From Cyanophora paradoxa (Eukaryota > Glaucocystophyceae > Cyanophorales > Cyanophoraceae): a stretch of 64,000 bases of DNA. Every line of letters starts with the position of its first letter. The first letter of the stretch is position 1. The stretch lies in the NCBI GenBank assembly GCA_004431415.1, contig QPMI01000423.1, positions 288,164 to 352,163 of the forward strand. Reading direction: 5' to 3'. A program made the translations under genes and the position numbers. This document shows positions 1-10,200 of this stretch, piece after piece. The notes beneath the pieces were generated by a model that had not been told where the DNA came from, made no database searches, and saw only the letters and a program-made list of their open reading frames with translations.

Positions 1-1019
1 GAACGGGGGTACGGACGCGGAGGGAGAGGCTCGTGAGGTTCGTGAGCTGGGCCAGGGCGGGCCCGGCGCTGGGGGGTAGGAAGTTTCCGGAGAGGGAGAG
101 GCGGGAGAGGGAGGCGCCGGCGGGGCCGGCGGCGAGGGAGGGCAGGTCGGAGGCGGGATCCGCGGACATGGGCAGGACGAGGGAGAGATCCTCCAGGGGA
201 AGGGCCGCGAGGGGTACCACCGCGCTCGCCACCGCGAGGCGCGCCGAGAGGACGCGGAGGGAGGGGTACCGCCTCGCGAGCTCGGCGGCGGTACCCTCCA
301 GCAGGGCGAGCTGCCCCGGCTCGAGGCGGAGCTCGGAGAGGGAGGGGGGAAGGAACGCGAGGGCGCGCGCGGGGTCCCGGCTGAACGTTCGCCACTCGAC
401 GAGGGGCGCGCGGAGCCAGAAAGCGTCCTCGAGGATGCCGAAGGCGCGCAGGCGCGGGAGGGACCCGACGGCTCCGAAGAGCGCGTCCAGCGGGAGGGCT
501 TCCGCCCGCCCCTGCGCCTCCTCGCCCGCCTCGTGCTCCAGCAGCGCCTGGCGGGCGTGAGGGCCCGCGGCCCGGCCGCGCGCTGTGCTTGGGCTCGGGC
601 CGGACCGCACCTCGACATCGTCCCGCGAGCGGAAGGAGAGGTCCAGGACCTCCACTCCCCGCAGGCGCTTCAAGAGCTCGAGAACGTGCGAGACTTCGGG
701 CGCGTTGCGCGCAGCGAGGCGGGCCTGCCAAAGGCCGCTATCATGAGCGGCGGCCGCCGAGTGGCGGCCCTGCGCGTTCTTCGGAGCGCACCGCGGTACA
801 CGTGAGACCCGTTCGGAATGCGCACGCCAAGGCGCGCATCTTGGCGGCTCGTTCGCGCGGTTCGGCCAGCAGGTCCAGGACGCCGAAGCGGGCGCCCAGC
901 ACGCCGTCGCGGAGGGCGCGGCTCGTTGCGGCGAGAGGGAGAGCATGTACTGGGCCAAGCTGCTCGATGATGGAGAGCAGCACGTCGCGCGGAAGGCCAG
1001 GCAGGCCGGGCTGGTCCAT
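1..1019 (-). CDS. F-box / leucine-rich-repeat protein, 3' end outside the window
   Basis: The start Met is at 1019. The N-terminus (LPRDVLLSIIEQLGPVHALP, about residues 9-28) is a typical F-box helix that would bind Skp1 in an SCF ubiquitin ligase. After a probable intron near 740-790 the same strand stays open to the window edge and reads as leucine-rich repeats, for example LPLEDLSLVLP and LTNLTSLSLRV in the last 200 bases. LRRs of F-box proteins normally recruit the substrate. The C-terminus is cut by the window start, so length and substrate class cannot be judged. The F-box plus LRR order is what I see; the SCF role is family knowledge. The exact splice sites between the F-box exon and the LRR exon were not resolved. 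Confidence 0.72.
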
Positions 1020-1888
1020 GTTCGGACGAAGCCGCGCAGCCGGCCGCGGCCGCGGCCGGGCGCCGGCGCCGTCGACGTCGGCTGACTTCGACGGCGAGCT
1101 AAATGATGCCTGGCGTTAGCATCGCCTGTACGCCCAGCGGGCTTCGCGCTTACTGAGCGCCACGCTGGGATACCACGTTCACTGATCGCTCAGCTGATGC
1201 CAGCAGTCGACGTCGCGCTCATGCTGGCGCTTAAGCTTGGACTTGCCTCTTCCCGCCGCGATAACAGAAAGATCAGCCAGCCCGGTTCTAGCACAGGTGC
1301 AAGTGCCAGGAGGCCCCTTGGTGCAAGCCCGCCCGACGCTATTTAGCCGCCCCCACTCGCCCACCACAACCGCAGGTAGAATTCGAAGGCCAGCGTGGCC
1401 CCGGCAACCGGAACGAGCAAAAAGCCTTATGGTATTTCACCCAGGCACGAAGGCGGGGGCGGCGGAGAAGAAACACACAATTCCGGCAGACCTGTTGATG
1501 TCGACCGAGGGTGCTGGTGCCGACGCACATGTCTCGCTGTGTTGCTGGAAAGAGCGGGAAAAAGAGGGAACTAGGTTGCTGGGTTGCAAGGACTGGGCCG
1601 CCGGGCTGCTCCGCACCTAGGCCGGGACAAAGAACAAGCGCTGGGTTGCTGTGCCCGCCTTTCCGATCCAGCGAGGAGAAGAGCAGCCTGGCAGCGAAAA
1701 GAAACGTGGATGGAGTGTCGGAAAGAGGAGGAGGCGGAAAGGAACAGCCAAAGCGTTGCTGGGGGACTGAGATGGATGGTTGACGAAGCGGCTACTCATT
1801 CATGCGCATTCTGGAAGGCCGGTTAGTGTGAAGGAAATGGAAAGGCGCGTACAACACAAACGGACCGGCCCATCTGCAAGCAAGAGCG
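1020..1888. other. Intergenic, no convincing gene
   Basis: This is about 870 bases between the 5' end of the F-box gene and the 3' end of the SMNDC1 gene. Only short overlapping frames without recognisable domains or consistent codon bias are seen. It must hold the promoter of the F-box gene next to 1020. A last small exon of SMNDC1 could lie here if the penultimate exon uses a further donor, but I could not place one. Confidence 0.5.
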
Positions 1889-2798
1889 TTAGTTAAAGCT
1901 CGAGCAGAAAGCCGGCGGGAGGGAAATGCTCACTGTTGTGAATTCGGTCATGCCACGCCCAGAGCCAGTGACGCCAACCTTCCCATCGACCTGCCGCTGG
2001 TGTGAGAATTGCGAGACCGGAGTGCTAAGGAGAACGCACCGAGTCAGGGGACTTGAACATACTCTCCTTCTTCTTGAGACTGAGGCCCGTCAAATAGCCC
2101 TTCGGCGCCTTGCCCGGGCCTTTGTTCACGAACTTCTGCCACTCCTGAGCCCGCACCTTCGTCTCATCCTGCACAAATGGCACCGTAAGCTGCATGCATA
2201 CAAGGCGCCGGCGAGGGACGCAATTCATGCGCACGGGTGCCTTGTCTTTCTTCTTGTCGTCCTTCTTCTTCTTCTGCTCTTTGCCGCCCTGCTGCCCCTC
2301 CGCGCGCTTCTTGCCGGCGAGCTTTGTGTCGGCCTCTGTGAGAGGCGTGTCTGGAGACCGCAAGCTCGCCAGGGGTATTGTGTGCATCACTCCAGTGTCA
2401 GTGAAATTCACTGCGGGGACGCAACCGTCATCAGTCTGACCACCGGGCTCTCGCGCGCCTCACGCACCAACAAAGCGCCCGTCGGGCTCAATGTGCGTGA
2501 CGACAGCAGGGGCCCACGTGTTCTTGTGCATTGCCAGGACTTTGGAGCCCATCTGAGGCCGGAAAGGCTTCTCCGCCGCGCCGCTGCTGCTTGCCCCGCC
2601 CTCGGACGCCTTCGCGGTCCGGAGGAGGTCTTCTGTGATCGAGATCAGGTCTTTGATGTCCTGCTTGAGCTTCTGGAATGCCTGCTTCGTCTCCTCATCG
2701 GGATCTGTGTTGAGGGCGGCCTGGATCTCGTCGAGCTGCGCCCGGTAGCCGCCGAGCTTCTCCTCGAGCTCCGCAACGCTGTCCATAGCGACGGCCAT
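1889..2798 (-). CDS. SMNDC1: Survival motor neuron domain-containing protein 1 / splicing factor 30 (Tudor)
   Basis: Four exons join in frame: 2798-2468, 2410-2235, 2168-2040 and 1990-1889, giving 245 aa (family members are about 240 aa). Exon 1 holds the N-terminal coiled helix (VAELEEKLGGYRAQLDEIQ) and the start of the Tudor domain (GSKVLAMHKNTWAPAVVTHI), which ends in exon 2 (VVNFTDTGVMHTIPL). A Lys-rich linker follows, then the conserved C-terminal block WQKF...KSPDSV, continued across the last intron as DGKVGVTGSGRGMTEF. That junction matches the SPF30 family C-terminus and strongly supports the splice. SPF30 is a U2 snRNP-associated factor needed for tri-snRNP joining; the Tudor domain binds dimethylarginine. 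Intron 2 (2169-2234) is a multiple of three without a stop, so it could be retained. The final 15 or so residues are not conserved and could instead be intron. Confidence 0.9.
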
Positions 2799-3616
2799 GT
2801 GCTGAGAGAAGCCCGAACCGCGAACCCGGCGAACCGCTTTTCCCGGGTACAGTGCCTTGGAAGTTGGAGCTCAACATTCCGAACGAGCGGCGCAGACTGG
2901 TCTAGCACTGCCTGCTAGCAGGGCGAGCCTTGAACTTCTGAAAGCGGCGCCGCCGCCATGGAAGCCTTCGCCAGAAGAGGTTCGTTTGCGCATCGCATAA
3001 CGTGACACACGTCGGCACTCCGGGCTGCTGTGCAGCGCGTTCCAAGTGATGCGCAGCACTGAATTAGCCGATCTCCGACGACGCAGGCAACCAGATTATC
3101 AGCGAGAATGCTTCAAGACCCGTGTCGGAGCCAGAGCTCTCCGAGCGCGGTGCGCAGCTGCGCTTTAACTGCTTCTCAAGCTGAATTTTGAACTGCGGTC
3201 GCGGTACAGATGCGGCGCTCGCGGCGTTGAGCGAGAAGGATTTTGATGGCGTTTTCGCTGGCACCAACGTGGCCCTTCGCAGTGCGTGATACTCTGCTAG
3301 AATCTAGAGCGTGCGTTGATGCTTCCGCAGGCGCATCCATGCTCCTGTCGCGCTTCTGGGGCGGCGGCAGTGACGAGGTACGCGTGACGGAAGCGTCCTC
3401 CCGCCACAGCACAAACCGACTCCGCCCCACAGAACGCCAGCGGCCCCGAAAATGGTGGTGCGCAATCGAGGAGAACGGGAGTGTGTGTCTGCCGTTCGCT
3501 GACGCCTCGCAGCCGCGCTTTTCTCAACCACGGCGCTCGTATCGAAGGCACGGGCCTCCGCATGCGTCCCCGGGTCCTCTGGCTCCGAAGTCCCGCTCAA
3601 AGCGTTCATCTCCGTG
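2799..3616. other. Divergent intergenic region / possible first exon of the GLTP gene
   Basis: This spacer separates the SMNDC1 start (-) from the GLTP-domain gene (+). The frame of the first GLTP exon stays open upstream from 3617 to an in-frame stop near 3500 and reads EVPLKAFISV just before the Met, which fits the N-terminal helix of the GLTP fold. The real start is therefore probably in a small exon inside this region. No other supported gene is seen. Confidence 0.45.
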
Positions 3617-4447
3617 ATGCGCGAGATAGCCAAAGTCTTCGGTTAGCGCCTCCGCCTCCGCCTCCGCCATGCGGATTCTGGGCGAACGCGCCGCGCCGTG
3701 CAGACGTCCTCGGCACGGCCTTCAGCTTCGTCAAGGAGGACATCACAGTGAAGGCTGAGATCCTCGAGCGAATGCAGTCCGCCAGCCGCGGTCCGTCGTT
3801 CCTCGCCTCGCGCTTGACCTCTCACGATCGCTGAGGCGCGCGCGGCACGCAGGGGTCTTCAAGACGATCCAGGACCTGTGCAGGTGGGAGATCCAGAAGG
3901 ACATCATATCGAAGCGCGACAGCGGCACCTGGCACGCCGTCCGCCTCATCTGGCTGCTCGAGTTCATGGAGGTACCCCGCGCCGGCCGCCAGGAGCTGTA
4001 CCCCCTTCTGGAGGAGGACCTAACGCCGGCCTGGCAGGTCTTCTCCGTCGAGCTGTCGACGACGACGAAGTCTTTGCAGGAGTGCGCCACGCAGGCGTAC
4101 AATGCGGTGCGGACCCGCACTTCGCCCCCGCCCCCATCGCGCGACCTGACGAGCCCGCGCCGGCCAGTCTCTGTCCATGCACCACCCGTTCCCCATCCGC
4201 GCCGCCGTCGGAGTCGCGCTGGGCCGGCTGCCAGCCCGCGAGAAGTTCTGGTGCGCGATCGCCTGTGCCTGTACCCCCCGCGCCGCGCCCCCGCCCGGGC
4301 CCGAGCCGCGCCCTGCGCAGCGAGCTCATCAAGACCGACGTGAAGAAGGCAGTCGGCGACCTGAAGGAGTTCTCGTGCATCGTCGAGCCGATCCGGGCGA
4401 GCCTCAAGCGCTTCCACAGGGAGAACGACCTCGCACGGCTCGAATAG
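3617..4447 (+). CDS. Glycolipid transfer protein (GLTP) domain protein
   Basis: Exons 3617(or upstream)-3641, 3704-3790, 3853-4106, 4168-4250 and 4321-4447 join with consistent phase and end at TAG 4445-4447, giving at least 191 aa (GLTP-fold proteins are about 200 aa). Diagnostic blocks are VFDVLGTAFSFVKEDI (helix with the sphingolipid headgroup Asp), then SGTWHAVRLIWLLEFME (conserved Arg and Trp/Leu helix), and HHPFPIRAAVGVALGRLPAR, equivalent to the HxW...P.R signature of GLTP/ACD11/CPTP. The family moves glycosphingolipids or ceramide-1-phosphate between membranes; the Asp and His contacts are kept but I cannot tell the headgroup. All introns are 60-70 bases with GT-AG ends. The first Met is the minimum start; the frame is open further upstream and the N-terminus is probably incomplete. 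Confidence 0.85.
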
Positions 4448-5109
4448 AGTACCCAGCGAGCTAAATGATTGAATCCCGAGCCTCGACTTCTTTTCGCGTT
4501 TTTCAAGCAGTCAGACAGGGATTTTCCCCTGCGTATATGAGAGAGACCAGCTGCGGCTGAAATGTTTCCTGCATACCTATTCGCAGCATAACTTTCGTAG
4601 ACGTACTATTCAAAGCTATTCTACCTTACCGAACCTTTCGTATTCTCGTGTTTTCGTCGTGCTATTTGTTGTACCTTCTGTGCCTTTGTACAGCTCACAG
4701 ATCTGAGATTAAACACCGTTTCAAACCCGATGCACACTTGCGAATTCGTGCATGCAACTTGCAACGTTTAAAATTTAACCGGCCGCGGGCGCCGGCTGAG
4801 GGTGGAATCTCACAAAGCTACAATTTGCAACCTCCCGGCCCAACACTGCCGCGAGGAGGTAGCATCCGATCCCCCCACTGGACCGCCCGCGATGCCTTCA
4901 TGGCTAGCGCTTGGCTTGGTGATAAATTTGCCGTTCTGATTCGTTCGTGGAATACACGAGCCTAGCTCGAACGAATCGCGCGGGACGCGGGCACTGCCTG
5001 GCAGGCAGGCAGGCAATCGAGCTCCGGGCTCACTGGGAGGTGTCCATGGCGCTGCCGCCGCTGCCGCCCTCGCCGTCCTAGAAGCGCGCGCGCGCGCACG
5101 CCCGCGCCG
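4448..5109. other. Convergent intergenic region, comparatively AT-rich
   Basis: This lies between the 3' ends of the GLTP (+) and Rpn13 (-) genes. It is the first clearly lower-GC stretch of the window (4500-4760), as expected for 3' untranslated DNA. A short GGCA tandem (about 4998-5014) and a GCGCGC run (5085-5097) are present. No coding sequence is supported. Confidence 0.5.
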
Positions 5110-7111
5110 TCAGCTTGGAGGTGCGGCGGAGGGGGCGGCAGCGGCGGAGGGGGCGGCCACCTGCTTCTTGTCTCCTTGGCCCTCGTCCTTCTTGCCGGCG
5201 TCCTCGGCCTTGGCCGGGGCGCCCTCCTCTTTCTTCGCCTCGGCCGCGGGGGCCGCCGCCGGGGTCGCCGGGGTCGCCGGTGCCGCCGCGCTGCCCTGCT
5301 GCTCCCGCTCCGCCCGCTCCTGCACCGCCCGCACGAAGCCCTCGACGCCTGCCGTAGAGCCGGTCAGAGGCGCCCGCGCGGGAGAAGGAACTAGGTTCGT
5401 GTACGAGAAAACGGGCGAGGCGGCGGCGGCGGAGGCGGTGGCGGCAGCGGTGGCGGCGGCGGCCGTGCAGTGGGGACCCGCGTGGGTGCGGCGCATGCGT
5501 GCGTGCCGAGCAGAGGGGGCGAGGGGCGGGGCGGGCGCACCGTGGATTGCGTGCACGGGGTTGAGGCCGAGAGAGGTCATGAAGTCCCCGCCCTGGGGCG
5601 ACTGGAGGACGCGGGACATGGCGTCGAGGGTCTGCCGGAACTGGGGCGAGCGGGTGGACTGCGGCAGCTCGCCGGCCGTGCGGAGCTCCTCGGGGAGGAG
5701 CGGGATGAGCGCCGCCCGCACGCGCTCGTCGGAGAGGTACGGGACCAGAGCCTCCGGGGCCAGCACGTCCGCGAGGTCGGGCCCCGAGGCCGCTGCGGCG
5801 GCGCCCGCCCGCCCGTGAGCGCGCCCCGCGGGGCCGGGCCGGCGCGGGCGCGGCGGGGGCGGAGGCGGCGCACCCTGCTGCTGGGCGGCGAGCAGAGCGG
5901 CGAGGTTGAGGCCTGCCTGCGCCTGGGCCGCCGTTGCCGGGGCCGCCCCGCCTGCGGCGGAGTTAGCATGCAGGGGGCATGCACTGCACGTGCGGCAGGG
6001 TGTTGTGCATGTGTGCGTGCGTGCGTGCGTGTGTGGGTGAGGGCGGCGTGCCGTGCGTGCGCGGCTCGGGTGCCCCGTGGGGAAAGCGGGGGAGTGCGCG
6101 TGGGGGGCGGCGGCGGGGAGCAGGTGAGGCGCGAACCCTCGGGCTGAGGCATGCCGAGCCCCCGGAGGATAGACTGGAGCTCCGAGAGCTGAACGTTGGA
6201 CCTGCGAGAGGGCTCAGGGCGAGCCGAGGGCGCGGGCTGGGGCGGCGGAGGCAGCGGCCGCGAACCCGAGAGCGGGGGCAGCGCCCGCCACGGCGGTCGA
6301 CGCGCCGCCCGCCGGGGCGCTGCTCGGAGCGCTCGAGCCGCTCGAAGCGCCGCCCGTCACATCAACTGCGGTGGCGGCGGAGTGAGCGATCCGGAGGAGA
6401 AATGCTGAAGAGCGCAAAAAGGGAGAGGGCGCACTCCCAGCGTGCTCCGCGCCTGGTGTCGGCGGGTTGTTGATGAACTGCGGACAGCGACACGTAAACC
6501 GGGGAAAGAGAAAACGAGGAAGTGGTCGGGTCAGCTGGAACCCCCGACCAGACCGAGCGCACCTCGTTGATCTTCTGCACGTACTCATTGTCCTTGTCAT
6601 CCTTCGGCTCCTGGGACCAGAAGAAGTGGCTGCGATGCGCGCGTGAGACTGCCGCGGACCTTCACTGACTGGGCTGGCTGACCGCTTCTTGGTGGCTTCG
6701 AACTCCAGCAAGAACACGCGGCCCGTCGTGCACTTCTCGACCTTGCTGAACTTCGCATCTTGCGGGAAGATCATCAAGTCCTGCGGCAAAAGCTGAGCCT
6801 CGGGGGGATGTTTCGGCGGGCCCGGCGCGAGCTTACTTCCTCCGGAGCGCTGGCGGTGCGCTCCTTCCATGTCAGATGGATGAGACCCGTGCCTGGCTCC
6901 TGCGCGAGCGGTCACGCGCGCCCGCCGCACTTGAATGGTCGCTGGCTGCGCGGGGATGAACCTGGAAGAGGGTGAGCGTGCCCTTACGTATGTCAGGCGT
7001 TACATGTATGCCATCGTACATCATCTTGCCAGCGCGGAACGAAACCAGGGTGCCCTGTACATCGGCGGGACCAAACTCAGCGCTACGGCGCCAGGCGCCC
7101 CCGTGGCTCAT
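5110..7111 (-). CDS. ADRM1: Proteasomal ubiquitin receptor Rpn13 (ADRM1)
   Basis: Nine exons join without frame error: 7111-6962, 6899-6837, 6780-6683, 6629-6563, 6477-6266, 6201-6137, 5951-5874, 5792-5541 and 5348-5110, giving 407 aa. The N-terminal Pru domain (about residues 1-115) shows LVSFRAGKMMYDG, IHVTPDIRKGTLTLFQ, GLIHLTWKERT, DLMIFPQDAKF and FFWSQEPKDDKDNEYV; this domain binds ubiquitin and Rpn2. An Ala/Gly/Ser linker leads to the VQLSELQSIL motif and the C-terminal DEUBAD domain (LAPEALVPYLSDERV ... SPQFRQTLDAMSRVLQS), which recruits the deubiquitinase UCHL5/UCH37. The tail is rich in Lys/Glu/Ala. The protein sits on the 19S proteasome cap. The intron between exons 6 and 7 carries a TGCG microsatellite (about 6010-6040). 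Start chosen at the Met directly before the Pru domain. The exon 8/9 junction skips a low-complexity open stretch (5349-5540) that could be partly coding. Confidence 0.93.
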
Positions 7112-7228
7112 GCCATAACAAGGAACGCACCGGCGTGGGCCTGGCGGGCGCGAAGAGCGACATTGTTGAATTTGCAGGGGGGCAATGCAGGGCTGTCGGC
7201 GGGTACAGCGGAGAACGGCTGGAAAAAA

Positions 7229-10200
7229 ATGCAGGCCGCAGCAGAAGAAGGCGCGTTGGACGACGGCAGCGCTGTGGGCGACGGAGAAGCAGCGGAAGAG
7301 GATGCGCTCGAGCTGATGGAGCCCGGCGCTGCGAGCGCTCAGCTGCAGGAGCGGTTCTGCGGGCCCGGCGGCGACATCCCGGGGCCGGATTGGTTCGCCA
7401 GGCCGAGGCGTCTGTCTCCCACGATTGGCCCGCCGCCCGCGGACGTTGATCCCGTCGCTCTTGCGGGGCCCTCGAGGCGCGCGCGACCGCCGCAGCGCTC
7501 CAACCGCCACGCGCTGACGCGTACGTGCGCTCAGGGCAACGACGGGCCTGGATGATCCCTGGTTCTTCACGCCGGAGGAATTCGACGCGTACTCGGCGCG
7601 ATGGGCGCGCATCCACGCGGGCCTGGAGAAGGCGCTCGGCGGAGCCACGAAGAACAGCGTGCCGCTCTCATGCGCCCTGTGCTTTGAGGAGCCGCGGAGC
7701 GTGCGGGCGGACGTGGCGCCGATCGCGCCGTCCGGGGAGCAGTCCGCGCCGGTCGCCCCAGCGACCGCCGCGCCCGTCTCGACGAAGCGCCCTTCCCTGT
7801 TCAACCACGCGCGGAAGCAGGACGGCGGCGTCAAAGAGGAGCCCTCCGGCTCGGCATCGGCTGCTGTGCACGCGGCCCCGCCCGCTGCGGCGACTGAGCC
7901 GCCCGCCGTAGTCGCCGCCACCGCCGCGGCCGCGCCAGCCCGCCCGCCAGCCGTAGCCGTGCTGAGCCCGGCCCGCGCACCGGCCCGCGCTCAGAGCTTG
8001 CACCCGCCGGCCCCGCCCTCGCCCGGTGGCCAGCCGCCGCGGGCGCAGTCGCAGCCGCAGCCGCACCCGTCGGCCACCGCGGCGCCGGGGCCGGCGGGCC
8101 TGCAGAAGGCTCCGTCCGCCGGCGCGGCGCCGGGGCAGGCGCAGGCGCAGGCGCAGGCGAAAGCGGCGCCGCCGCCTGCGCGGTACTCCAGCCTCAGCGT
8201 GGCCGAGCACAGCGAGTACATGTCGCTCCTCCGGCGCGCCGCGGCCGACGAGCCGGCCCGCGCCGCCGCCGCCGCCGCCGCCGTGCGCGCCCGCGCGCCC
8301 GCGCGCTCCCAGCGGGGCGAAGCCGGCTAACGCAGGCGCAGGGGCTGCCGGCGCCGGGCCCGACGCTCTCGCCGGCCGAGGAAGGCCGCCTGCGGGAGCT
8401 GCGGGCCCGCGTGGACGCCGAGGCGGCCGAGTTCCACCGCTGGTGCCACGCCCGCGCCGTCGCCGACCCCCGCCCCTACGCCTTCCTCCACTCCTCCATC
8501 CTCCAGCAGCTCCAGGCGCGCGCGTACCCCCCTCTTCTCCCCCCCCTTCTCGCTCACAGATCAACGCGAAGGCCGTGCTGGAGCTGAAGCGGGCGCGCAT
8601 GCGGGCCTTCGGGCACCGCTTCGTGCGGGTCGCCGACTGGCGGCTGGACCTGGCCGGGATCGAGCCGGCGCCCGGGGACCCCCGCCTAAAGCACTCCGCC
8701 ACCCTCCTCCGCCTCGTCCGCCCCTCAAGCTCCGCTTCGCTTTCTCAGGGCTTTCCTGACGATTTCTTAGGGCCGGGTGCTGGAGTACGCGCCGCCGCAG
8801 CCGAACGCGCGGCTGGAGCCCTCGACCCTCGCCTTCGACCTGGGGCCCGCCGCCCCCTCGCTGCCCCTCCTCCGCCGCCGCCCCGGCCACTGGCTCAAGA
8901 AGGCGAGCCTTCCTCCCTACTCCTCCTCCTCCTCCGAGTCTCTCCGTCTAAGTCTGTCTGCCCCGCCTGCAGAGCATGCCGCCGGTGTCGGAGGACGAGC
9001 GGGCGGCGGCGCTGGCGGCGGAGCGCGGGGCGCACGTCGTGACCTCCTCCGGCGCCCTCGCCGCCCTCGTCGACAACTTCGGCCCCTCTTTCGCCTCGTG
9101 CGCCCCGAGAAAAGATCAGTAGATGCCAAGAACTCTCAAGGAACTCTACCTGCTAGTACTTCCTCCTAAGACAGTCTCTATGAACGGCACCGCCCGCTCG
9201 GCCCGCTCATCTGAGCCCTCTAATCTGACCTGACTCGTCCGACTCGCCAGCGAGTGGACGCTCCCCGTGGTGGTCACCGGCGAATACGGCAGTGCGCCCC
9301 CTCTCCTCCCCCCGTTCACCCAAGCAGTCGCCTTCTTTTCTAGAGCGCGTCGCTCGCACGTCGCCGCCCTCCCGCCCGCCCGCCCCTCCCCCTGGGTTCT
9401 CCGCCCTGCTAGGACTTTAGGTAATATTCTAGAGCAGTATTCTACAGTATTCTATATCTTCGTGCTCGTTCGTTTTTGTCTGCCGATCTTGATCGCCTCT
9501 CCGGGGGCGGCAGAGGAGCGCCGGGTCTTCGTGGACAAGCCGCTCCTCCGCTCCCGCCTCACCTTCCGCGAGAAGAACGCCACCATCTACAAGGTCAGAT
9601 CCGATCCGATTACCTCAGATCTGATCTGATCTGATTTGATCTGATCTGATCGCGTCCGCGCAGGCGCTGCTGCAGAGCGAGGGCCTCAAGACTGAGGGGC
9701 AGAGCTCCTTACCCTTCTCCGCGGCGCCGGCCCCGGCCCCGGCGCCGGCGCCGGCGGCGTCTTTCTCTTCGCCCTTCGGAGTAGAAACAGGAGAAGCAGA
9801 GGCTACGGCCACGGCTGCGTCGGCGGCGTCGGCGGCGGGGTCCCTTGCGGACGACAACCTGACGTACACGCTCTGGTCCTTCGGGCCCGACCTCTCCCTC
9901 CTCGTCCGCTGCCGCTGGCACGCCATCCTGCCCGAGCCCGGCTCCCAGCCCGTGCGCACGTACCCCCCTCCATCCCCCCTCCCCCCGCCCGCCTCCTCTT
10001 CCTTCGTTTTTTGAGGGGGGCGGCAGGGGTACCGGTGCGTGGGGGTGGTGCCGAAGCTTGAGTACAGGCCGGAGGAGGGCTGGGAGCAGGTACCTCCCCC
10101 TAACCCTCCCCCACTTCCCTTCCCCCCCTCCCTACTCCTCCCCCAACCCCCCTCCCGGCCCCCCACCTGCGACCTCGTCCCCCTCGCCTTTCTTCCCGGG

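Noticed and set aside
1926-2918. 330-codon open frame on the + strand
   Set aside because: It lies opposite SMNDC1, whose Tudor and C-terminal motifs and splice phases are clear; the frame has no recognisable domain.
5115-6152. Long open frames on the + strand and in other minus frames opposite Rpn13
   Set aside because: They are GC-driven shadows: Arg/Pro/Gly/Ala-rich, without domains, and they overlap exons proven by Rpn13 motifs.
7489-7560. 14-base intron GTACGTGCGCTCAG in the ICE2 gene
   Set aside because: It would restore part of the frame poorly and is far shorter than any other intron here; the true first junction is unresolved.
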